Source of the DNA: Clostridiales bacterium | GTDB taxonomy: Bacteria; Bacillota; Clostridia; Christensenellales; Aristaeellaceae | Direction: 5' to 3' | Length of the DNA: 55,748 bases | Assembly: GCA_015056055.1 (NCBI GenBank) | Contig: SVHC01000019.1 | Location: 1 to 55,748, forward strand | In this document: positions 50,201 to 55,748 of the stretch, piece after piece | Numbering within the stretch: the first letter of the stretch is position 1 | Layout: every line of letters starts with the position of its first letter | Notes under the pieces: model-generated | Database searches by the model: none | What the model saw: the letters and a program-made list of their open reading frames with translations, nothing else | Told to the model about the DNA's origin: nothing | Program-made: the position numbers and the translations under genes

Positions 50201-51554
50201 TGTCGCCGATGGAGAAACTGTAGCTGTAGGGCTGCAGACCATCTTCTGCAACGACTGTCCACGTTACCTCTTCGCCCGTGAACGGTTCTTCGGGATTAAC
50301 GGTAATGGATGCGATTGACAGTGCCTCGACGAAAACTTCGAATCCTTCGTATACAGTGCTGGCGCTATTGTTGTCTTCGTCCAGTACGCTGACTGTCATG
50401 GAGTAGAAGCCCGGCGTTGCGATTGTGGTGCTGAAGGTGTTGGAAGAGTTATAACTGCAATATGCAACACGTTTGCCGCTTTCGTCTTTTAGTTCGAAAG
50501 AATAGCGGTACAGACCGACGCCGTTATCGGCGTTTGCTGTCCAGATAACGGTTTCGTTCACTTTTGCGGAGGGAACGGAGGGCATGATTTCGGTCACTTC
50601 AATGCCTGCGCCAACATTGCGCACGACGAAAGTATCCGTTGTCAGGGATACATTGTCCATGTTGCCGTCACGCACGTTGACAACGAGATGATATTCTCCT
50701 GCATCCAGGAACGTATAGCTGTAGGAAGACGAGGTGGTGTAGGCAGTCTGCTCAAGGCGCGTGCTGCCGTAATAGAGGGCAAAGCGGTATTTGTACGGCT
50801 CGGTGCCGCCGACAGCGTTTGCCGTCCAGGTTACAGTATCGCCGACCGTGTAGGGCGATACCACATCCGCAGTAACGGAAAGCAGAGTCAACTCGTTCTG
50901 GTTCTGACGGATGATTTCTGCATGAGGTACATCGGAAAAGGCGGTCTGATCCTCGGTGACATTGCTGCTCAGTATAATGGTCGTTACCTGTTCCAACTGC
51001 CAGAATGCATGCGGACCGATAGCGGTGACGGGATATCCGTTGACTTCAGCAGGGATCGTAACGACAACGGGTATCTCAACATCCTCGACGGCACAAAGCA
51101 GAGTTGCCTGCCCGTTCTGAATATTGTAATAGAATCCATTGCTTTCAATCAGTGCATCGGTGCTGATGAAGGCAGCATGTGCGTTCATTGCGCTTGATGC
51201 CGGGCCGAATATATAGCGTGCGCCGCTGACATTTGCTGCGGTAGTCAATGCACCTTCAAGATACAGGTAGGCAATGGACTGGTCGCCGGAAAGGCCAAGC
51301 GTATCGATTTCAGCGACTTCTGCGGGAAGGCGCAATGCATAAAGATTGCTGCCTCTAAAGGCATTATCGCCAATGGTTGTTACTCCGGCAGGAAGCGTCA
51401 ATGTTCCCGTAAGCAGGGTATTCCCATCGAAAGCCTCGGCCTCAATTTTTTTCAGAGACGAGGGCAGCATGAACTCTGCCAATCCGGCAGGGGCGATGTT
51501 AATAACCATTATCAGCGCCAGAATCATAGAAAGGCTTCGCTTGGATTTATACAT
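44298..51554 (-). CDS. Giant secreted BspA-type leucine-rich-repeat protein
   Basis: A 2418-residue exported protein. Signal peptide at residues 1-27 (SLSMILALIMVINIAPAGLA). Residues ~30-200 hold a first block of LRR_5 (BspA/TpLRR) repeats with SLKKIEAEAF and VTTIGDNAF. Residues ~221-781 hold six PKD/Ig-like repeats of ~90 residues, each with (E/D)xVTWT(V/A) near the start and AGEY(Y/T)(I/V) near the end. Residues ~795-1790 are a long LRR_5 array (IGSYAFSGCTSL pattern) that includes near-identical 180-residue units. The last ~620 residues are beta-sandwich and then helical, without LPXTG, SLH or choline-binding motifs, so how it is retained is unclear. ATG 51554 follows AAGGAGG. Such proteins bind host or matrix surfaces. 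Confidence 0.88.
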   Translation of the reverse strand: MYKSKRSLSMILALIMVINIAPAGLAEFMLPSSLKKIEAEAFDGNTLLTGTLTLPAGVTTIGDNAFRGSNLYALRLPAEVAEIDTLGLSGDQSIAYLYLEGALTTAANVSGARYIFGPASSAMNAHAAFISTDALIESNGFYYNIQNGQATLLCAVEDVEIPVVVTIPAEVNGYPVTAIGPHAFWQLEQVTTIILSSNVTEDQTAFSDVPHAEIIRQNQNELTLLSVTADVVSPYTVGDTVTWTANAVGGTEPYKYRFALYYGSTRLEQTAYTTSSSYSYTFLDAGEYHLVVNVRDGNMDNVSLTTDTFVVRNVGAGIEVTEIMPSVPSAKVNETVIWTANADNGVGLYRYSFELKDESGKRVAYCSYNSSNTFSTTIATPGFYSMTVSVLDEDNNSASTVYEGFEVFVEALSIASITVNPEEPFTGEEVTWTVVAEDGLQPYSYSFSIGDTTETNDSGIFTHVFDKPGSYTLNVSVADANGNTAEKAAPISVALQPLEIAAITATPKNAQTEDEVTWTVDVIGGTGDYTYAFILFMDGEELDSTSYQNENVFIYTPEDPGEYYIEVYVRDSAHNTTTKNSDIMNVALKPLKALDVELPESVIEIGTAVSLIAKGEGGQKPFRYSFEIYSGNELVKATSYSLSNTLSYTADTAGEYTIVLYIRDSAGTVSKITGSTKLTVYDHLVLNGIESSTDTTFIGDKIRWTADVAGGKQPLTYDWQILCDSESVYELSTKSAEMDYAPLTAGEYTVVFSVTDAAGTTFEISGAAVAVSNPETTTDESVFTVSNGTITAYKGTDAAIVVPPSINNVTITAIGANAFKGNTAIESVILPSTVTSIGTSAFQNCTALLSVDLADVQTIGNSAFSGCTALKTVNVTKNLITIGSQAFYNCASIAAMNFPEPEEGDDLLDYGLKTIKEAAFKNCSSLKSVYLANTVTQIEGEAFGNCSALTEVNYPLSLTTSKGYSKGAFLGCLNLTYMEVPEGITTLAAAFFSNAPALKEVVLPSTLVQIASANSWDVGAFTGCSALESVNLPYGLETIGSYAFSGCTSLPNPAFSKTLQTIGTHAYYGCTSITALNFPELNEGDDPLDYGLKTIKEAAFKNCSNIKSIHLANTVTQVEDEAFSNCSALTEVNYPLSLTTSKGYSKGAFLGCLNLTYMEVPEGITTLAAAFFSNAPALKEVVLPSTLVQIASANSWDVGAFTGCSALESVNLPYGLETIGSYAFSGCTSLPNPAFPKTLQTIGTHSYYGCTSITALNFPELNEGDDPLDYGLKTIKEAAFKNCSNIKSIHLANTVTQVEDEAFSNCSALTEVNYPLSLTTSKGYSKGAFLGCLRLAHIVVPEGVTTLAAAFFSNAPALEEVTLPSTLVKIDNANAWDVGAFSGCTALERVNLPYGLETIGSYAFSGCTSLPNPVFSKALQTVGDGAYSGCTSVTALNFPEPEDGDDLQKYGLKTVGKSAFANCTSLKSAHLANTVTTIHEKAFANCTALTEVNYPLSLTSYHGYSDGIFQNCLRLKHIVVPEGVTTLATAFFSNAPALEEVTLPSTLVKIDNANAWDVGAFSGCTALERVNLPYGLETIGSYAFSGCTSLPNPVFSKVLQTVGDGAYSGCTSITALNFPEPEDGDDLQKYGLKTVGKSAFANCTSLKSAHLANTVTTIYEKAFANCTALTEVNYPLSLTSCQGYSDGIFQNCLRLTHIVVPEGVTTLAAAFFSNAPALEEVTLPSTLVKIDNANSWSFGAFTGCSALESVNLPYGLETIGSYAFSGCTSLGWTYVPTSVTNIHKTAFEKCGENLTIESEYNAYAISYAIEQGIPYYYLSLTGHQKPSGTLYLGYPFNLYGYVRSSTNVASVTATLYDESGAVLQSITVEPGETDYNLAGAVNRAFDFASLSLGKYHFRLEASTRLTSEVFYSCDFRIIKEPLSVKTANFDGPGMYMALNSEQPLTGTLKSNYAITAVEVTFAYDAVNDDGDITESNTVTYSDYTTGNTKNYDLSKLGAYYYTAQNSEVHMTITVSADGQTRTVYKADYIVTDNVTASGLILDTQKLNTFVTVRDNRDFFDYYSSYAQNVAKQYATTDTDRMILQLYLLEQDGYKEGMVGQFLDEFLTPTTADKNEYYVNIYKDEIVSFINAVGAEWIDSVGYNAELSYQVQETIAAYPSLKGLVVKDLSNIGVSKDEQKLMTMLIKNIEPLEPLLDCIDSADDFEEFSELLFRICQDFTCGLNVLDYLENSHTGNDEQEVFYKMAIDELREQYIGDYCARLDKMFDYLQKESISLAIKAGEKTLAKAFTTAIEVTFGITLGGEVKVILGIAKIFWKTYTEKTDFYQGPEEYTKFMTIYMTYVNAYYSYQEHFDTVYNGDRSDEALQSLITSFNVTRLAGIRVLRCLRSMNHIEGNNDYTILQEIRELVSFRDYFYVAE
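46200..48830 (-). repeat. Five tandem 540-bp units inside the giant LRR gene
   Basis: The text encoding IGSYAFSGCTSL recurs at about 46250, 46790, 47330, 47870 and 48410, exactly 540 bp apart, as does YGLKT at about 46660, 47200, 47740, 48280 and 48820. Each unit is 180 residues, or about eight LRRs. Two sequence types are visible: one with YGLKTVGKSAFANC and EPEDGDDLQK (46660-47540), one with YGLKTIKEAAFKNC and ELNEGDDPLD (47740-48830). The middle unit starts as the second type and continues as the first, so it is a chimera. The last unit is partial and runs into unique sequence. Confidence 0.92.
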
Positions 51555-51582
51555 AAGACGTCCTCCTTGACAAGTTGTTAAA

Positions 51583-51611
51583 ATTATATCATATAAATTT
51601 TCTGGAAACAA
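51583..51611 (-). promoter_or_regulatory. Promoter of the giant LRR gene
   Basis: On the minus strand: -35 TTGTTT (51606-51611), 17-nt spacer, extended -10 TGA-TATAAT (-10 at 51583-51588). Short leader with a strong RBS. Confidence 0.75.
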
Positions 51612-51754
51612 GAAGATGACTGCGAATAAATAAGCAAACACCTAAAAGGAAATATGGTATCTTGGAGAACGGCAAGGCAGATTCCAAGGGGCATTTTGTC
51701 TGGAGGATCCTCTTACGGCGGATTTGCGACTGGTGCTTATGCTGCAGTATATAT

Positions 51755-51791
51755 AAAAAAACAGTCCCGGCAGAGTTATCCGCCGGGACTG
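51755..51791 (-). terminator. Terminator of the broken binding-protein gene
   Basis: Stem CAGTCCCGGC / GCCGGGACTG with a 10-nt loop (51762-51791) and, on the minus strand, seven T after the stem. It ends the transcript from 51833-55748. Confidence 0.88.
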
Positions 51792-51832
51792 AATCGTGTT
51801 TTACGAACACTCGCTTTTTTAGGGTTTGTCAA

Positions 51833-52083
51833 TTAATTGCCATAGCCAAGCTGGCTAACTACCATCTCCATATAATCCTTATAAAGCTGGTTCATCTTGC
51901 CGCCACCCATTGCGGTCAGCTCAGCAATATAGTCGTCGTACTCGTCCCAGGAACGCTCGCCGGAGACGAACATAGCTTCCTGAGCGCGGGTAAAGCTGGA
52001 ACAGGCAGAAGCGTATGTGTCATAAATCTCCTGCTGCTCCGGCGTCCAGTAGCCGCCGATGTACTGCGGCATTTCGTAAGGGG
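51833..52083 (-). pseudogene. C-terminal part of the solute-binding domain, shifted frame
   Basis: About 83 codons in the frame after the frameshift, containing MPQYIGGYWTPEQQEIYD, DEYDDYIAELTAMGGGKMNQ and the stop after QLGYGN. These are the typical last helices of YtcQ/LipO-type binding proteins. If one base is removed from the run of five G at 52080-52084, the upstream frame continues smoothly as NNTPYEMPQYIGGYW. No RBS precedes the internal ATG at 52072, so it is not a separate gene. Either a true mutation or a sequencing/assembly error. Confidence 0.75.
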
Positions 52084-53345
52084 GTGTTGTTCTGGGCTAT
52101 GGTTGCCTGATAGCGCGCCTCTTCCTCATCCCACTCCTTGCCGTAGGTCCAGTCTTCAAAGTAGCGGCTCATGGCAGTGGAAGCTTCCAGGCCGAAACCT
52201 GCGCCATCCATAATGGAGTTGTACTCGAGATGGTTGCTTCCGTTCGGATAGTAGATGCTCTGGGTTTCGGCATCATATACCCAGCCGGTGCCCCAATAAT
52301 CGTACACGCCGCCGTATTCCGGACCGTAGGTGTAGCAGATGGCCATGTAAGGATCGTACCAGAGGTCACAGAAGCGTACGCACAGTTCCGGATACTCGGT
52401 CTCGGAGCTGATGGTCCAGGTGAACAGGTCAATCGGAGCACCCTTCCAGGTGTTGCGCGTGATGGTATCATCCGCTACAAAGGGATTGCAGGCATCATAC
52501 TGGGACCAGAGGGAACGGGAGCCGGTAGCGCTTTCGCGGTTTGCATCGATAGAGAAGCCGACAACCGCATATTCCGAGGAAGCCTGCATGACGCTTTCAA
52601 GGTCGCTGCCGGAATCGCTGAAGTAGCCATGATAGAGGAGGCCCTCATCGTACAGCTTCTTCATGAATGCAAGCGCTTCCTTATAACGCGGGTGATAGGG
52701 GGCCCAGTAACCTTCAAGCGTAGTGGAGTCAACCGCATCGGTGCGATAGCCGTTGATGCCGAATGCCCACTTGATTACCATGAGTTCCGGATAGCCGCTG
52801 CTGTTCGTTCCTGCCCACGGGATTTCATCGGTGGGGTCGCCGTTGCCGTTGGCATCCTGATCGCGGAAAGCGCACAGCACGTTGTAGAATTCATCCAGCG
52901 TATTGGGCATTTCAAGCCCCAGGTTCTCCAGCCACTGACGATTGATGATGGTGGGAATACCCATGGACTGGCCTTCATGCGGCTGACGAATGTTGGAGAA
53001 TCCGTAGGTATGTCCGTCCGGCGCAGTGGTGGCTGCAATCAGTTCGGGCTGTCTGCTGATTTCAGCGAAGTAGTTCGGGCAGTATTCGGCGTACTCGTCG
53101 ATGGCGAGGAACATGCCATCATCGCAGCCCCAATCCACGACATTGTTTTCCCAGACGGTAGCAGATGCCATGATCATGTCAGGCATAGAGTCAGTAGCCA
53201 TGACGATGTTGAGCTTTTCGGTGAAAACAGAGGAATCGACATACACTACATTGAACTTGACGTTCAGCTCACGTTCACAGAATTCGATGAACCACTTGGT
53301 GCCGAATTCATTGCTCGGCACATCGCCGCGGATAAGGATATCCAG
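52020..53345 (-). pseudogene. Solute-binding domain (YtcQ/LipO type) downstream of an in-frame TAG
   Basis: About 440 codons of a family 1 extracellular solute-binding domain: DSMPDMIMASATVWENN, then SMGIPTIINRQWLENLGL, MPNTLDEFYNVL and DANGNGDPTDEIPW are the hallmark blocks of this lipoprotein/oligosaccharide-binding family. The frame continues without a shift from the gene segment at 53346-55748 through a single TAG at 53346-53348 (PELT-stop-LDILIRGD). There is no RBS or signal peptide after that stop, so the domain needs the upstream part to be exported. The reading frame runs into unrelated codons after the frameshift at 52080-52084. Most likely one gene carrying two lesions, or one lesion plus an error. 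Confidence 0.75.
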
Positions 53346-55748
53346 CTAGGTCAACTCGGGAACAAGGGGTTCCACAACAACGCCCGGCGCAGTCAGGGAA
53401 ACGGTGATTTCACGCTCGGTAAGCACTTCTTCGCCTGCGGTTGCAGTGATGATGAAGGTGGCTTCACCGGTTTCATCGCCGATCTGGCGCATGTGGAAGT
53501 TTGCGAAGAGACCATAGTCAGAGGTATCGTTCAGATACAGTTCTACCGGAAGATATTCGGGATCATCTTTCGGCGCTACAGTCCACTCAACGTCGATTCC
53601 GGCGGGCGGTGCGTAGTCATGGATGGACGCTCCGGTTACGAATACATCGTCCTGACCCGGTGCCATTTCAAATGTCTGGTCATCCCAGTCAACACCGAAG
53701 TTTTCGGATACGCCGGTGCCCACGGTGAGGGTGACGCGGCGGGTGATCATGTAGTTCCCGATAAAGGAAGATACGTTGAAGATGAAACGACCATCAGCAT
53801 CGGGGGAAACGTGGAAACCATTATCGAACCATTCAAAGCCGTTCTGTTCCCACAGGTTCGTAAGCAGGTAGATCTGCTTGCGCGCCCGTTTGCCTTCCGG
53901 TATCTGGTCCTCCGGGAAGCCGAACATGTCAAATGTGAAGGTGAATTCTTCACCGGGCTGGATGGAGAAATCATCGCATTCCACCCAAAGCTCTTCGGGC
54001 ATGTTTTCCGGCAGCTCCACAATCGCCATATAGATGGAGGTGGAAGCAACTTCGATACCGTTTACGGTGCAGGTCAGAATGTATTCCTCGGTGGCGTATT
54101 CCTCGCGGGGATTATCCGCTTCGATGGACAGTCCCATGCGATCATCGCTGATGCCGGAAATCCACAGATTTACCAGCGGTTCTTCGGGGTTGTTTTCATC
54201 GGTATAGCGTTCCAGCGTCCATTCAACGTCATCGCTGCTCAGAATATTGTAGTTTTCCAGATACCAGTCGCCGATCCAGGCACCGCCGCAACCCGGATAC
54301 ATTTCTTCGACTGCATATTCGCCGGTGATCTGGGCGTTGGAAAGGTTTCCGTCGCCCACGGTGATGACGATGGGGCATTCAATGTGGTAATCCGCCGTCA
54401 GGATAACGACAGTCGTGAACTCGTAGCGGCCTGCCTCGTTGAAGGTGATGCGGAAACCGTCTTCAAATCCTTCAACGCCGATATCGTGCATTTCCTGGGG
54501 CAGCCAGAAATCATACGAGTAGGGGAAATCTTCGGGCAGCATGCTGTCGTCAAAGATAATATCATCGAAGGTGCAGACGTATTCTTCGCCGACTTCAAGG
54601 TGGATGTTCGTTTCGCGCATGGTCAGCGCGTCGTTGCCGGGCAGTTCATCGGGTCGTTCGATGAAGGCGATGGTGAACTCCTCAGACCAGCAGGCAATGT
54701 CGCTTTCAAATGCAGTTACGCGGAAGGTCATTTCGCCTGCTTCGCCGGTCAGGTCACTGAGGAAGATGTTTGCGTTCAGCGAATCGTCGCTGATTTCGCC
54801 GATGCGGATATGGCCGAGAGGAGCCTCATTGTTGTTTACCGGCTCTACAGACCAGGAGATCCACTGGTTATCTGTGATGTGGAAGTTTTCAATCCAGAAA
54901 TCACCTATCCAGAAATCACCTTCAACATCGGAGAAGATTGCGTTGTTGACGTTCGAATGCATGGAGGCGCCTTCGCCAACGATAAGTACGATATCGCGTC
55001 CGGCTATGTTGTGGTTATTGATGGTTACGCACGGATAGAAGTAGTAATAACCGGGCTCGGGGAGAGTTGCGATGATTCCGTCATCGGTCCACTGGATATC
55101 GCCCATGTCAAAGAACTCTCTGTAGAAGACAACATCCTTGTAGACGTATGCTCCCTCCGGAACGAAGGCGCCTTCGGGCAGTTCGAAGTTGGAGAAGCTG
55201 TACTCGAAGGGTTCGCCAACGCCGACATAGTAGACGTCACTGTCGAGCCAGAGTTCATTGCAGATGTCCTCCGGCAGTTCAACCACGTTCACGGTGATTT
55301 CCGTGGCGGCCAGTTCTTCGCCGTTCAGGATGCAGGCGATGCGATACGTTTCGCTGCCGGTCATATTTGCTGTACGACCACTGGTAACAATGTTGTCGTA
55401 CAAGTCATTGGAGACTCGCAGTTCGACGATGGGTTCCTCGGTGCTGTTTTCATCCGTAATGCGGGTGATCTGCCATTCTACGCTGTCGCTGTCGAAGAAG
55501 CAGAAGTTCTCCAGATACACTCTGCCGATGTAAGCACTGGGACTGTCGGTATACAGGGTGTAAACTTCCTGCTGATTGGAGATGCAGACGCTTTCGTAAT
55601 CAATTTCGCCTACGGTGATGCGGATTTCTTCCACTACTGCGTAGTTGTTGATCTTGCGGGCTACGTAGAAGTGATAGCGACCGGGCTCATAGAAAGTGGC
55701 ACGGAAGCCGGAATCAATCCTGCCGCGATCCTCTTCGAATCCTTCAAA
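53346..55748 (-). CDS. Extracellular repeat region of a solute-binding fusion protein (5' end outside window)
   Basis: At least 800 codons, open to the window edge; the start and any signal peptide lie outside. It consists of about four ~185-residue repeats. Each unit ends with a strand pair such as ITVGEG or LTVGTG, and contains blocks like W(I/L)GDWYLENYNI, EWTLERYTDENNPEEPL, VELPENMPEELWVE and FEWFDNGFHV. The acidic, Tyr/Trp-rich beta pattern is that of Ig- or MG2-like extracellular domains. The frame ends at TAG 53346 but continues in the same frame into a binding domain, so the intact protein would be a repeat-binding-domain fusion of about 1300 or more residues. Confidence 0.78.
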   Translation of the reverse strand, partial: FEGFEEDRGRIDSGFRATFYEPGRYHFYVARKINNYAVVEEIRITVGEIDYESVCISNQQEVYTLYTDSPSAYIGRVYLENFCFFDSDSVEWQITRITDENSTEEPIVELRVSNDLYDNIVTSGRTANMTGSETYRIACILNGEELAATEITVNVVELPEDICNELWLDSDVYYVGVGEPFEYSFSNFELPEGAFVPEGAYVYKDVVFYREFFDMGDIQWTDDGIIATLPEPGYYYFYPCVTINNHNIAGRDIVLIVGEGASMHSNVNNAIFSDVEGDFWIGDFWIENFHITDNQWISWSVEPVNNNEAPLGHIRIGEISDDSLNANIFLSDLTGEAGEMTFRVTAFESDIACWSEEFTIAFIERPDELPGNDALTMRETNIHLEVGEEYVCTFDDIIFDDSMLPEDFPYSYDFWLPQEMHDIGVEGFEDGFRITFNEAGRYEFTTVVILTADYHIECPIVITVGDGNLSNAQITGEYAVEEMYPGCGGAWIGDWYLENYNILSSDDVEWTLERYTDENNPEEPLVNLWISGISDDRMGLSIEADNPREEYATEEYILTCTVNGIEVASTSIYMAIVELPENMPEELWVECDDFSIQPGEEFTFTFDMFGFPEDQIPEGKRARKQIYLLTNLWEQNGFEWFDNGFHVSPDADGRFIFNVSSFIGNYMITRRVTLTVGTGVSENFGVDWDDQTFEMAPGQDDVFVTGASIHDYAPPAGIDVEWTVAPKDDPEYLPVELYLNDTSDYGLFANFHMRQIGDETGEATFIITATAGEEVLTEREITVSLTAPGVVVEPLVPELT

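Noticed and set aside
48360-50318. A Cys-rich open frame of about 650 codons antisense to the giant LRR gene
   Set aside because: It mirrors the repeats of the LRR/PKD gene on the other strand; no RBS or signal peptide.
53346-53348. Pyrrolysine or other UAG recoding
   Set aside because: TAG ends many intact genes in the window and no pyl genes or stem-loop context was seen; a mutation or error is simpler.

Overview
The window reads as a piece of a Gram-positive, anaerobic gut-type chromosome, most likely Bacillota, class Clostridia. The reasons are strong AAGGAGG-type ribosome binding sites with frequent GTG/TTG starts, textbook sigma-A promoters (TTGACA-17-TATAAT type), intrinsic terminators after most operons, a GntR/YtrA-ABC operon, a BspA-type leucine-rich-repeat giant protein, and many solute-binding proteins and glycosidases. 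No phage, IS element, tRNA or CRISPR array was seen. Genus cannot be fixed from the sequence alone.

Layout. 1-354: two tandem 5S rRNA genes, the first cut by the window edge. 431-5056: a phosphoesterase with a small membrane protein, then a YtrA-like GntR regulator, ABC ATPase and two paralogous permeases behind a promoter with two palindromic operators. 5057-5450: hairpin-rich intergenic repeats. 5451-9932: gyrA and gyrB on the minus strand. 10056-13641: pseudouridine synthase, methyltransferase, MATE exporter, and a convergent alpha/beta-hydrolase. 13734-15553: a 128-nt direct repeat with many hairpins behind glnA.

15621-26129 is the most unusual part. It has an ECF-like sigma factor, a membrane protein with a cytoplasmic N-terminus and an extracellular DUF6273 domain (probable anti-sigma sensor), and a secreted protein joining a propeller-like domain to an ABC solute-binding domain. 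A second, AT-richer cassette follows with a paralogous binding protein and a secreted DUF6273 protein, a small Cys-rich secreted protein, two MalF/MalG-type permeases and a membrane-fusion-like protein. Two matching ECF-type promoter sequences (15621-15666 and 19475-19517) precede the two cassettes, so they look like one regulon. No ATPase is present.

26213-42934 is a carbohydrate and peptide utilisation region: two-domain class II aldolase, AraC regulator, GH4 glycosidase, M20 peptidase with YfcC-type carrier, MFS transporter, methyltransferase, two GH127-like proteins, a divergent PurC, a GH95 enzyme and a Na+/solute symporter. 43145-44169 holds a MazG-like pyrophosphohydrolase and a flavodoxin-like protein.

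44298-51554 encodes a 2418-residue secreted protein with six PKD/Ig-like repeats and an LRR_5 array containing near-identical 540-bp tandem units. 51833-55748 is a second type of binding-protein fusion: extracellular repeats joined to a YtcQ/LipO-type binding domain. Here the reading frame is broken by an in-frame TAG and by a +1 frameshift in a run of five G. The recurring theme is binding proteins fused to extra extracellular domains.
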